This document shows, one piece after another, positions 53,044-61,800 of a stretch of DNA of 64,000 nt; position 1 is the stretch's first letter, and each line of letters starts with the position of its first letter. The DNA comes from Slackia equolifaciens. GTDB lineage: Bacteria > Actinomycetota > Coriobacteriia > Coriobacteriales > Eggerthellaceae. Under the pieces are notes generated by a model. That model saw only the letters and a list, made by a program, of their open reading frames with translations. It did not search any database and had not been told where the DNA came from. The translations under genes and the position numbers were made by a program. The stretch lies in contig NZ_QIBX01000011.1 in NCBI RefSeq assembly GCF_003725995.1, positions 1-64,000 of the forward strand. The letters run 5' to 3'.

Positions 53044-54771
53044 TTACCGGCTGGTGTCGTCGCCCTGCTCCTGCGCGCCCGCCTTGCGCGCCTCGGCCAC
53101 CATATCGGCCGTGGACACGAGCGCGTCCTCGCCCTCCTGCCACTGAGGAGTGCCCGCATCCACCACGTCGCCGATCCTATCCATAGCATGCCCAACGTGC
53201 TCGACCGCCGATTCCACCGCATGCTCCACATGATCGCTCACGTGCTCGGCAGCGTCGGCCACGGCACCTGCGGCGTGCTCCACGTGCACAGCGGCGTGCT
53301 CCATGCCCTCAATCGCGCGTTCCACCAGGCGTTTCTTGGGCTTGACAACCATGAGCACCACGATGAGGGTGAACACGATGAGCGCCGTCTGAAGCCCGAA
53401 GCTCGCATGGAATCCCACCATCGAAAGCCCCGACTCGGCCGTAGGGGCGCCGGGATCAAGCTCGACCGTAGCCGCCGCCATCATCGACACCATGAAGCTC
53501 GAGCCGATCGATCCGGCTATCTGGCGCACCGTGTTCACGATAGCCGTGCCGTGCGCCACGTCGCCGCCGGTGAGCTTCTCCAGCGCATACGCCGTCATGG
53601 GCATGACCAAAAAGGTAAGGCCCACCATGCGCAGCGCGTACATCAGCGTAATCAGAATGGCATTCGTATGCTCATCCACCAGCACGAACGCGAACGTGCC
53701 CAAGCCCAGCAGCGTCAGGCCCACCGTGGCGCTCACGCGCATGCCGTGCTTGTCGTAGAAGTTGCCCACCGGCGCCGAAAGCAGAGCGTTGATGATGGCG
53801 CCCGGAAACAGGATGAGCCCCGACTGCAGCGCCGACATCCCATGAATCTCCTGCACGTACAGCGGCACCTGCAGCGTGCCCGCTATCACGCCGATCTGCG
53901 CCATGGCCACAAGCCCCACGCCCAAAAAGAAGTGCTTGCTGCCGAACAGCCCCACTTTGAGCAGGGGCTCATCCATGGCGAGCTGCTTGCGCACGAACGC
54001 CATCAGCAGCAGGAACGCGCCTAGCACGGGCACGTATGCCATCCACGAATAGATGCCCGTTTGTTCGGCCGACGTGATGCCAAGCATCAGACACACCAAG
54101 CCTCCCACGAAGAGCAGGCTCGATTGCACATCGAAGCGCACGCGCTCGTGGTCGACGGCATCGCTCACGGTGAAAAACGCCGCAAGCCAGCTCGCACCGC
54201 CCAAGCAGCCCAGAATCATGAAGATGGATTTCCAGCCCCACAGATCGGTGATCACGCCGGAAAGCGTGGGGCCGAGCACGGGCGCGAACGCGATAACCAT
54301 GCCCACCAGGCCCAACGCGAAGCCGCGACGTTCTTTGGGGTAGATCGCCACCGCAACCGTCTGGATGAGCGGCATGAGGATGCCGTTGCCCACCGCCTGC
54401 AGGCAGCGCGATGCGAGCAGGCACGGGTAGTTGGGCGAGATGATGGCGAACACGCAGCCCAGCACGAAGAATCCCAGCGCGAGCAGGAACAGCAGGCGCG
54501 AGCTATAGCGCGTGATCAGAAACGCGGTCATGGCGCTGGTGATGCCCAGCACGTAGATATAGGCGGTGGTAAGAAGCTGCCCCAGCGTGGCGTCTACGGA
54601 AAACTCCGTCATGATGGCCGGCAGCGCCGAAGTGAGCATGCTGTAGGCAGTCGAAGACACGAACGCGCCCACCAGCATCACGAACAGCATAACCTTGGGA
54701 TTCACCTTGAGCACAAACCTTTGCCTATGCTCGCTGCCGCCCTTGTTCGCCCGCTTCGCCGCCAGACCCAT
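53044..54771 (-). CDS. MFS drug transporter, DHA2/EmrB type, with helical tail
   Basis: 575 residues with about 14 membrane helices (residues 25-480). Motifs: TAYIYVLGITSAMTAFL, ALGLVGMVIAFAPVLGPTLS (motif C of drug exporters) and TIVNTVRQ-like IVNTVRQIAGSIGSSF. After the last helix is an 80-residue soluble tail with repeated amphipathic helices rich in His/Val/Glu (EHAAVHVEHAAGAVADAAEH, VSDHVEHAVESAVEHV). The tail is unusual for the family and might bind metal or oligomerise. Probable efflux of toxic compounds under control of the neighbouring TipA-like regulator. Confidence 0.9.
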   Translation of the reverse strand: MGLAAKRANKGGSEHRQRFVLKVNPKVMLFVMLVGAFVSSTAYSMLTSALPAIMTEFSVDATLGQLLTTAYIYVLGITSAMTAFLITRYSSRLLFLLALGFFVLGCVFAIISPNYPCLLASRCLQAVGNGILMPLIQTVAVAIYPKERRGFALGLVGMVIAFAPVLGPTLSGVITDLWGWKSIFMILGCLGGASWLAAFFTVSDAVDHERVRFDVQSSLLFVGGLVCLMLGITSAEQTGIYSWMAYVPVLGAFLLLMAFVRKQLAMDEPLLKVGLFGSKHFFLGVGLVAMAQIGVIAGTLQVPLYVQEIHGMSALQSGLILFPGAIINALLSAPVGNFYDKHGMRVSATVGLTLLGLGTFAFVLVDEHTNAILITLMYALRMVGLTFLVMPMTAYALEKLTGGDVAHGTAIVNTVRQIAGSIGSSFMVSMMAAATVELDPGAPTAESGLSMVGFHASFGLQTALIVFTLIVVLMVVKPKKRLVERAIEGMEHAAVHVEHAAGAVADAAEHVSDHVEHAVESAVEHVGHAMDRIGDVVDAGTPQWQEGEDALVSTADMVAEARKAGAQEQGDDTSR

Positions 54772-55246
54772 CGCCCGATTCGCCTTCTTCCTCCATTAAG
54801 CCGGCGGGCGTGCGTCTTGTGCGTCTATGCCTCCCGCGGCCAGCCGCGCTCCTGCACGCGGCATCGCATGTTTGATGAATGTCTCGGCATTGTATACCCG
54901 GTCACATGCGCAACGCACCCCACGGAAACGGCAAAGCGGCCAAAAGGGATGCGCACGCCACAACTGGCGAACAAAACGCACATATTGCGAAAACAGAAAC
55001 GGACAAACGTCCCGCAAGATGAAGCGAAGGAGTTGCATTCTCGACCAATGCCCGGTCAGGCCACGAGTCAGCAAGCCCGACGTGGAGAGCCCTAGCAGGG
55101 TCCGATGTAAAACCCTCTGCTCTCATGGCAACAGGGCGCGACGCGTAAAGCCCTGCGCCCTCATACATGTCCGCATCTATGCAACGTTCCTCTTCCGCAA
55201 GAAGGCCGCCCGTCGAGGCGGCCTTCTTGTTTGGGGCATTGGGCGG
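54772..55246. other. Gap with short imperfect repeats
   Basis: 475 bp with no supported gene. GTAAAACCCTCTGCTCTCAT (55107-55126) and GTAAAGCCCTGCGCCCTCAT (55145-55164) are imperfect direct repeats. A long plus-strand open frame crosses this region and the next gene but has no ribosome binding site and is a shadow. Confidence 0.4.
55202..55224 (-). terminator. Terminator of the YgjP-like gene
   Basis: Stem AAGGCCGCC/GGCGGCCTT about 23 bp after the stop of the gene at 55247, followed by CTTGC in the minus direction; the plus strand has TTCTTGTTT. Confidence 0.65.
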
Positions 55247-55993
55247 CTATCGTCGAATGCCGCCTTTGAGCTTGGCCTCCGCTTGGCGCCAATGGGGCAG
55301 GTAGCGATCGAGCAACGCCTTGAAGCGGGGCCCGTGGTTCGCCTCGCGCAGATGGCACAGCTCGTGCACCACCACGTACTCCAAGCACTCCGGTGGATGC
55401 GCGGCGAGCTGCACGTTGATGCAGATGCGACCCGTTTTCACGTTGCAGCTGCCCCAGCGGCTCACCATGTTGCGATATGCCAGCTTGCCGGGGCGCACGC
55501 CGATGATGGGGGCCCATTTCTCGATAAGCGCCGGGGTGAACGCCTCCACCACCGCACGCCATTCCGCAAGCTCCGCCTGCGTAGGGGCGCCCGTTGGGCG
55601 GACCAGGCCGCCGCCGACGCCATCGCCTCGGAAACCGGAGGCGCCTTCGCCGCTCAGGGCGTCTCCGCCGCCATGCCCGCCGCGCTCAAATCCGCCCGCA
55701 ACGCCATGCCCGCCGCGCTCGCCGGCCGCACCCGCAAGGCTTCCTTCGTGCATGCACGCGCGTTCCCGCTCAAGCACCTGCGCGCGATGCTTGAGAATCA
55801 AGTCCATCTTTTCGCGGATGAACCAGGCGATCTCGCTATCCGCGAAATGGAGCGGCGCGGTCACCTCCACACGTGCATCGGGCGGCTTCACGCGCACGTA
55901 CATGTTTTTCTGCCGCTTGCGCACAACCCGCACCGCAAGACCGTCCACGTCAAGGGTCGTCGAGCTGCGCGCCGCCGACGCGTTTGCTCCCAT
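55247..55993 (-). CDS. YgjP-like (DUF45) zinc metallopeptidase
   Basis: 248 residues. First domain VRVVRKRQKNMYVRVKPPDA, VEVTAPLHFADSEIAWFI; catalytic part MVSRWGSCNVKTGRICINVQ and VVHELCHLREANHGPRFKAL with the HExxH-type HELCH motif. A Gly/Ala-rich low-complexity insertion of about 55 residues (SLAGAAGERGGHGVAGGFER and following, around residues 83-137) separates the two parts. Cytoplasmic; family function not established. It starts two bases after the alcohol dehydrogenase gene. Confidence 0.88.
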   Translation of the reverse strand: MGANASAARSSTTLDVDGLAVRVVRKRQKNMYVRVKPPDARVEVTAPLHFADSEIAWFIREKMDLILKHRAQVLERERACMHEGSLAGAAGERGGHGVAGGFERGGHGGGDALSGEGASGFRGDGVGGGLVRPTGAPTQAELAEWRAVVEAFTPALIEKWAPIIGVRPGKLAYRNMVSRWGSCNVKTGRICINVQLAAHPPECLEYVVVHELCHLREANHGPRFKALLDRYLPHWRQAEAKLKGGIRR

Positions 55994-55995
55994 CT

Positions 55996-57201
55996 TTAGA
56001 ACGCCGAGAGATAGATCGCTTTGGCGTCTTCCATCGTGAGCTTTTTGAATCCGCCAAACACCTCGCCTTTGTTCTTGGCCAACGTGGGCAGCAACTTGTC
56101 CACGTCCTCAGGCGTCAGACCCAGCTCGCCCATTGTGGTGGGCATGCCCTGGCGCGCAAAGAAGTCCTGCAGCTCGTCGATAGCGGCCAGCACGGTTTCC
56201 TCGATGGAAGGCTCACGGCCGTCCTTGGGCTCAAGGCCGAACACATCCCACGCAAAATCAAGGAAGCGCTGCGGGTCCTCGCGCCACACGTAGCGCATCC
56301 AGGCGGGCATGATCACGGCAAGGCCCGCGCCGTGCGCGATAGAGGGGTCGAACGCCGACATCTCGTGCTCGAGCGCATGGCTCTCCCAGCCGCCCGCTCG
56401 GCCTGCGGGGTTGGTGCTGCGCCCGCATCCGGCAAGGTCGTTGTGGGCCAGCGTGCCCGCCCACATGATGTTGGCACGGGCGTCGTAGTTTTGAGGGTCG
56501 TCCACCAGCACCTCGGCCGCATCCATGATGGCGCGGATGAGCCCGCAGGCGATATTGTCGGTCACGGGAACCGCACCCACGCCGCTGAAATAGCGCTCGC
56601 AGATATGCGCGATCATGTCGGTCACGCCGGCGCCCGTTTGGAACGTGGGCAGCGTGAAGGTGAGCTCGGGGTCCATGACGGCGAGCACGGGGCGGAACAG
56701 GTCGGAGTTCACGCCCGTCTTCATACCCAGATCATCGTTGCTGATCACACACGAATTGGAGCCCTCGGAACCCGCCGCCGGAATGGTGAGCACGCATGCC
56801 ACGGGCAGCGCTTCTGCGATCGTGGCCTTCTTTGAGAAGAAGTCCCACACGTCGCCGTCATAGGGCGCGCCGAACGCCACGGCTTTGGCGCAGTCGATAG
56901 TGCTGCCGCCGCCTACGGCGAGTATGCAGTCCACGCGACGAGCGCGGGCGATCTCGATGCCCTCGCGCACCAAACCGATCTCGGGGTTCGGACGTACGCC
57001 GGCGAGCTCCTCCACCTTGACGCCCGCCTCGGCAAGCGACGCCTTCACGCGGTCGAGGGTGCCCGTGCGCACCACCGAGCCCTGGCCGTACACCACAAGC
57101 GCATGGCGGTAGCCGCGAGCGGCGAGCTTCTGGCCAACCTTATCGGTCACGCCGCGGCCGAAGAAGAACTCCGTAGGAGAATAGTAGGTGAAATCGTTCA
57201 T
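55996..57201 (-). CDS. Iron-containing alcohol dehydrogenase
   Basis: 401 residues of the BdhA/YqdH-type butanol dehydrogenase family. Nucleotide-binding segment VGGGSTIDCAKAVAFGAPYD; metal ligands expected in the blocks TGAGVTDMIAHICERYFSG, NPAGRAGGWESHALEHEMSA and DPSIAHGAGLAVIMPAWMRY (Asp and His residues). Reduces aldehydes or oxidises alcohols with NAD(P)H. CAGGAGGCATCC precedes the ATG. First gene of a pair with the YgjP-like gene. Confidence 0.93.
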   Translation of the reverse strand: MNDFTYYSPTEFFFGRGVTDKVGQKLAARGYRHALVVYGQGSVVRTGTLDRVKASLAEAGVKVEELAGVRPNPEIGLVREGIEIARARRVDCILAVGGGSTIDCAKAVAFGAPYDGDVWDFFSKKATIAEALPVACVLTIPAAGSEGSNSCVISNDDLGMKTGVNSDLFRPVLAVMDPELTFTLPTFQTGAGVTDMIAHICERYFSGVGAVPVTDNIACGLIRAIMDAAEVLVDDPQNYDARANIMWAGTLAHNDLAGCGRSTNPAGRAGGWESHALEHEMSAFDPSIAHGAGLAVIMPAWMRYVWREDPQRFLDFAWDVFGLEPKDGREPSIEETVLAAIDELQDFFARQGMPTTMGELGLTPEDVDKLLPTLAKNKGEVFGGFKKLTMEDAKAIYLSAF

Positions 57202-57305
57202 GGATGCCTCCTGGGTGTTTTATCGATCACATGCGACGCTGCAAGCGCGCAGGCGCCGCACGCATCTGATGCCGAGCGCATGATACCGCGACGCATGAAG
57301 GCCAG

Positions 57306-58328
57306 TCACGCCATCCGGGAAAAGCGCGATGCAGATGCGTTAAAACATGGCGAAAGGCATTGGCTGCGCCGTGCCCCGCCAACCCCGGCACCCCGCGCAT
57401 GCGCGAGCGCCATTCGACATGATCGAGGCGGTGGATGGCGTCCACGCAACATCCCCGCACATACGCGAGCGCCCTCCTGTGCTCCGTGCACCAACTCGTA
57501 CGCCTCGTTGCGCGATATGCCGAATTCGTCGCGCAGCGCACGCACTATGTCTTTCTTGGAAAGCTCGCCCGCGCGCAAGAGCTCGGCGGCGCGCTCGGCG
57601 GCGCTTGCTGTGGCGTCCTGTGCGGCCGCCTGCTCTTCGGCCTGCGTGGGCGGGCCTATGACGAGCGCGATTTCGCCGCGCACGCCCCCCTCCGCATCGC
57701 GGCGGGCAAACTCCGACGCGGCAGCAGGCGCCGCCGCGCGAAACACCTCCTCATACAGCTTGGTCAGCTCGCGGCACACGGCCACTTCGCGATGGGGGAA
57801 CACCTGCGCCACCACGGCCAGGGCATCGGCAATGCGGCGGGGGCTTTCGTAGAACACCAGCACCGCGTCGAGCGCCGCAAGCCCTTCAAGCGCCGCGCGC
57901 CGCTCCCCCTCCTTGCGCGGGAAAAAGCCGCCGAAATAGTACCGCGGGTTGTTGAACCCGCTGGCCACATACGCCGTAGAGGCGGCCGAGGCGCCCGGCA
58001 GAACCACCACGTCGCACCCCTCGCGCTGCGCCGCCTCAATCAGGCGTGCGCCGGGGTCCGACACGCCCGGCATGCCCGCGTCGCTGCAAAAAGCGATGGC
58101 CTCGCCGGCTGCAACGCGCTGCGCGACATGCTCCGCCTGACGCGTGATGGTGGCCTCATCCAGGCGCTCGAGCCGCTTCTCGATGCCAAAATGCGCCAGC
58201 AGCTTGCCTGTAACGCGCGTGTCCTCGGCGCACACCACGTCGGCCGCACGAAGCTCCTCGAGCGCGCGCAGAGTCATGTCGCCCAAATTCCCTATAGGCG
58301 TAGGACAAATGATGAGCCTTCCCGGCAT
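57306..58328 (-). CDS. rsmI: 16S rRNA 2'-O-methyltransferase RsmI
   Basis: 340 residues. Core of the tetrapyrrole-methylase fold: GRLIICPTPIGNLGDMTLRA, VCAEDTRVTGKLLAHFGI, AFCSDAGMPGVSDPGARLI, VVVLPGASAASTAYVASG and LVFYESPRRIADAL; methylates C1402. The usual end is SKKDIVRALRDEFGISRNEA then YELV. About 50 further residues (ARVCAGMLRGRHPPPRSCRM and on) are not family-like and probably result from loss of the original stop. Confidence 0.92.
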   Translation of the reverse strand: MPGRLIICPTPIGNLGDMTLRALEELRAADVVCAEDTRVTGKLLAHFGIEKRLERLDEATITRQAEHVAQRVAAGEAIAFCSDAGMPGVSDPGARLIEAAQREGCDVVVLPGASAASTAYVASGFNNPRYYFGGFFPRKEGERRAALEGLAALDAVLVFYESPRRIADALAVVAQVFPHREVAVCRELTKLYEEVFRAAAPAAASEFARRDAEGGVRGEIALVIGPPTQAEEQAAAQDATASAAERAAELLRAGELSKKDIVRALRDEFGISRNEAYELVHGAQEGARVCAGMLRGRHPPPRSCRMALAHARGAGVGGARRSQCLSPCFNASASRFSRMA

Positions 58329-58470
58329 AGCCGTCCTTCCTCAAGTCTGGTTAGGTATGCATTCGGCAAGGAATTATATCCAACGAAATAGCAAAGAGGC
58401 CGCCGGCTTGACGCCAACGACCTCCCACATGTTAAAACACAAGCCCTGTTCACCGAACGGGCATCTTGGA

Positions 58471-60432
58471 CTACAGCGCGCAAGCGGCCAGATAGCCTGC
58501 GGTTACGGCCTCGTCGATAGCGGCAACCTCGTTGCAGTCGCCCACGAAACTCACAGGGATGCCGGCCTCCTCGAGCGGCGATGCATCGAACGACACCGGT
58601 GCGGTGCCCAGCGCCAGCACGGCGAAATCGCATGGAACCTCACGGCGCTCAGGCGCTTCGCCCTCGCCCCCGGCGACTTCCACAACGACCGCGGGCACAT
58701 ATCCCGGATTCTCGACGAACTCGACCACCTTGGCACCCGTGAGCAGCTCAACCCCATGCTCTTCGAAATCGGCCATCATCGTAGGCAGCACGGTATTGGA
58801 CTCCTGAGCGGCCACCTTGTCGGCCATCTCAACCACGGTCACGCGGCAATCGGAAAACGCGTTGACGATGAACTCGGCCGTCTCGGCGCCCACCAATCCG
58901 CCTCCGATGACCGCCACGTTGCCCTTGAGCCGGTAGTCGCCCGCGAGCACGCGCCACGAATCCAGCACGAACGGTGCACCGATCCCCTCGATGCGAGGCC
59001 AGGCGTTCTTGCCGCCCGCAGCCACGATCACGGCATCGAATCCCGCCTCGGCAAGCTCACGCGCGCCTACAGCAGCGCCCGCGCGCACCTCCACGCCTGC
59101 GGCATCAAGCGCGGCCTTCCACCAGTCAAGCGAGCGGCCCATCTCGGATTTACGCGGCGGGACACACGCGATGGTCAGCTGGCCGCCCAATTCGTCACAT
59201 GCCTCGAACAACGTGACCGCATGTCCTCGCAGCGCCGCCACGCGCGCGGCCTCCATGCCCGCCGGGCCCGCGCCCACAACGGCAACCTTCTTGGCCTCGG
59301 CTGCCGGCTCAATGGTGCGCTCGTATTCGTAGCCGTTCTCGGCGTTGAGCACGCACGAGAGGAACCTGCGGTTCTGGATGGCATCCGTGCAGCCCTTGTT
59401 GCACATCATGCAGTGACGAATGAGCTCCGGCGTTCCCGCCTCGAGCTTGCTCACATAATCGGGGTCGCACAAAAGCGAGCGGCCCAGGCCCACGTAGTCG
59501 CAGGCGCCTTCCTCGATCAGGCGCTCGGCGTCTTCCGGCATGATAATGCGGCCCACCGTGGACACCGGCACGCTCACGACCGCCTTCACTTGGCGCGAGT
59601 ATTCTTCCATGAAGCAGTAGGGGCGCGTGCCCATCACGGGAATGGTGTCGTTCATGTTACCGGTATGGTTCGCCTGCCCCACATGGAAGGTATCCACGCC
59701 CGCCTCCTCGAGGAGCTTCGCTAGGCGCACGGCCTCGTCGATGAAAAGGCCGCCGCGGCCGATCTGCGGGTTTTCGGTGATGATGGGCAGCTTGTAGTCG
59801 ATGCAGATATCGGGCGCGCCCGCACGAATCGCACGCACCACCTCGAGCGCAAAACGCGTACGGTTTTCAAAGCTGCCGCCGAACTCGTCGTCGCGCTGGT
59901 TGATGAGCGGCGAGCAGAGCGATCCAACCAGGCGGTCGCCGTGAACCTCGATCGCGTCCACGCCCGCCTTCACGCAGCGCTGCGCAAGCGCGGTGATCAG
60001 CCCGAGAATCTCCTGCAAACGCTCGGCAGTCACCTCGTTCACGTAATGTTTCATGTCGTGCATGAGCTTAGCGCGGGCACCCTGCATGTCGCCCGCGCGG
60101 AAAAGCTCCGCCACGGCAACGGTGTCGTACTCGGGATGGAACACCTGCAGGCCCAGCTTGCAGTCGAATTCGTGCAGCGCATCGGCCAGGTGTGCAAACG
60201 AGGGGATCTGCTCGTCGGTCACAAGCTTGGGCGTAGGCGAGATGGTATGCACCGGACTCACGTCGCCCACCACAACGTAGGCTACGCCGCCCTGGGCAAG
60301 ACGGCGATAAAAGTTCACGCTCTGGTCGGTGATGGAGCCGGCGCGATCTTCGTATCCGGTGGTCATGGGCGGAAACATCACGCGATTCTTGAGCGTCATG
60401 TGGTTGATTGCGAGCGGTTCGAGCAGCTTCAT
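58471..60432 (-). CDS. OYE-like flavin/Fe-S oxidoreductase (enoate reductase, BaiCD family)
   Basis: 653 residues. N-terminal FMN TIM barrel of the old yellow enzyme family (NRVMFPPMTTGYEDRAGSIT; AIEVHGDRLVGSLCSPLIN; DEFGGSFENRTRFALEVV), a 4Fe-4S motif RHCMMCNKGCTDAIQNRRFL with a later Cys, and a C-terminal FAD/NAD(P) domain (KKVAVVGAGPAGMEAARVAA; GNVAVIGGGLVGAETAEFI). Such enzymes reduce C=C bonds in acids, steroids and related substrates. The His at the usual SPLxxxR-H site is replaced by HGD, so the substrate may differ. Start set by AAAGGGG upstream of ATG 60432. Confidence 0.9.
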   Translation of the reverse strand: MKLLEPLAINHMTLKNRVMFPPMTTGYEDRAGSITDQSVNFYRRLAQGGVAYVVVGDVSPVHTISPTPKLVTDEQIPSFAHLADALHEFDCKLGLQVFHPEYDTVAVAELFRAGDMQGARAKLMHDMKHYVNEVTAERLQEILGLITALAQRCVKAGVDAIEVHGDRLVGSLCSPLINQRDDEFGGSFENRTRFALEVVRAIRAGAPDICIDYKLPIITENPQIGRGGLFIDEAVRLAKLLEEAGVDTFHVGQANHTGNMNDTIPVMGTRPYCFMEEYSRQVKAVVSVPVSTVGRIIMPEDAERLIEEGACDYVGLGRSLLCDPDYVSKLEAGTPELIRHCMMCNKGCTDAIQNRRFLSCVLNAENGYEYERTIEPAAEAKKVAVVGAGPAGMEAARVAALRGHAVTLFEACDELGGQLTIACVPPRKSEMGRSLDWWKAALDAAGVEVRAGAAVGARELAEAGFDAVIVAAGGKNAWPRIEGIGAPFVLDSWRVLAGDYRLKGNVAVIGGGLVGAETAEFIVNAFSDCRVTVVEMADKVAAQESNTVLPTMMADFEEHGVELLTGAKVVEFVENPGYVPAVVVEVAGGEGEAPERREVPCDFAVLALGTAPVSFDASPLEEAGIPVSFVGDCNEVAAIDEAVTAGYLAACAL

Positions 60433-60633
60433 GAGCATCCCCTTTCGATGGAATTTCTTTACCCATTATAGCCGCTTTGTCCCAGAAGCACGTAAGCGCC
60501 TTGTGGTCGTTGCCGCCCTTTGCTCATGGCGCCGATTGCAATGCGGCACCGCCTTTCCGATCGCCTCGTCCGCGTCGCTTAGGTCGTCATGCGACCACAC
60601 CCCAGCGCCGCCCGACCACCCCGCAATTTTGGG

Positions 60634-60696
60634 CTGCTACTGCCTCGTCTTAAGCTGCTACTGCCTCGTCTTAAGCTGCTACTGCCTCGTCTTAAA
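60634..60696 (+). repeat. Three perfect 21-bp tandem repeats
   Basis: CTGCTACTGCCTCGTCTTAA plus G recurs at 60634, 60655 and 60676 (the last base of the third unit differs). It adjoins the left arm of element C in the divergent gap 60433-60922. Slippage-prone microsatellite-like DNA. Confidence 0.95.
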
Positions 60697-60700
60697 AAAG

Positions 60701-60864
60701 GGGATTGAAATTTTCGTTTTTCTACCGTTGCCTCCCCTCGACAGCACGATTGAGCCACACAAAAAGAGTTTTCCAGGAAGACATCCTGGGGATTTACGTT
60801 GAGTTTTTGCTTTGCCGTCATTCCCGAAGACACGCAACGGTAGAAAAACGAAAATTTTTATCCC
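60701..60864. repeat. Intergenic element C: 31-bp inverted arms around CCTGG core
   Basis: Left arm 60701-60731 (ends CGTTTTTCTACCGTTGC) and right arm 60834-60864 (begins GCAACGGTAGAAAAACGAAA) are inverse complements with few mismatches. Between them lie TTTTCCAGGAAGACATCCTG and the core CCTGGGGATTTACG (60785-60798). Divergent gap between the OYE gene and the MBL hydrolase gene. Confidence 0.85.
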
Positions 60865-60922
60865 GAAATCGAGAAACCCCTGAATCCAGTCGTTCGAGTA
60901 CTCGTCTTTCATGGAGAACAAG

Positions 60923-61735
60923 ATGCTCAGATTGCACATTCTCGCAAGCGGGAGCCGCGGCAACGCATCGGTGGTCGAAGATGCCGCCACCGGACGCGCC
61001 GTGCTCATCGACTGCGGCATAAGCAAGAAGGACTTCATGGCCCGCTGCGCCGACGCGGGCTTTGACCCGACGCGCATAGAAGCCGTCTTGGTCACGCACG
61101 AGCACACCGACCACACAAAAGGGCTCGGCGTGGTGCTGCGCGGGCTGGCAAAACTCGGCGCGCATCCCACTATCTATGCGAATCCCGCCACAAGCGCCGC
61201 AAGTAAGCCGCTCCAAGAGATTGCCGAGACGCACCTTGTGCTGCCGCTTGGGACGGATGCGTTAAGCGTTCGTTCGACCGACCTCGAAATCGCCGGCATG
61301 CGCATCTTCCCCTTTGGCACATCCCACGATGCGGCGGCATCTTTTGGGTTTCGCGTCGAGTGCGACGGCGACGCGCTTGGGTTCATGACCGATTCGGGCA
61401 TTGTCACGCCCTCCGCCCATGAGGCGCTCCAAGACGTGCGTCTGCTGGCGCTCGAATGCAACCATGATTCTCACATGCTCGAGCGCGGGCCTTACCCTTT
61501 CATGGTCAAGCAGCGCATCGCCTCCGACCGCGGGCACCTTTCAAACGATCAGGCATCCGACGAGCTCACCGCTCTTTTGAGCAATCGCCTTGAGGCAGTT
61601 GCCGCCATGCACATCTCGGAGAACAACAATGAATACGACCTCGCTCTCAAGACGTTCACGGAGACGCTTGCTCGCGAGGGGCACTCCGCTCGCGCGTGCT
61701 GCGGCTACCAAGGACGTCTGACCGACGTCGGATAA
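60923..61735 (+). CDS. WalJ/YycJ-like MBL-fold hydrolase
   Basis: 270 residues. LHILASGSRGNASVVED is the hallmark of YycJ/WalJ, followed by the metallo-beta-lactamase motif VLVTHEHTDHTKGLGVV, FPFGTSHDAAASFGFRVE, GFMTDSGIVTPSA, LECNHDSHML and HLSNDQASDEL. It is probably a nuclease with a role in cell-wall or DNA metabolism. Start at ATG 60923 with GGAG seven bases upstream; ATG 60911 is in frame without a site. Cytoplasmic. Confidence 0.9.
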   Translation: MLRLHILASGSRGNASVVEDAATGRAVLIDCGISKKDFMARCADAGFDPTRIEAVLVTHEHTDHTKGLGVVLRGLAKLGAHPTIYANPATSAASKPLQEIAETHLVLPLGTDALSVRSTDLEIAGMRIFPFGTSHDAAASFGFRVECDGDALGFMTDSGIVTPSAHEALQDVRLLALECNHDSHMLERGPYPFMVKQRIASDRGHLSNDQASDELTALLSNRLEAVAAMHISENNNEYDLALKTFTETLAREGHSARACCGYQGRLTDVG

Positions 61736-61761
61736 ATCCCGCTCTTCCACCACTTCAAAAA

Positions 61762-61788
61762 AGCATTCTATACAGTGTATAGAATGCT
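61762..61788. terminator. Bidirectional terminator
   Basis: Perfect palindrome AGCATTCTATAC/GTATAGAATGCT with T-run on the right and A-run on the left, between the convergent MBL and cyclophilin-like genes. The symmetric TATAGAATGCT could also be an operator. Confidence 0.8.
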
Positions 61789-61800
61789 TTTCATCTGCAG

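Noticed and set aside
54827-55999. 390-codon plus-strand frame over the YgjP-like gene
   Set aside because: The minus strand has the HELCH metallopeptidase; the plus frame is its shadow extended into a gap.
58144-59724. 526-codon plus-strand frame over rsmI and the OYE gene
   Set aside because: Spans two real minus-strand genes and their gap; no ribosome binding site or family motifs.
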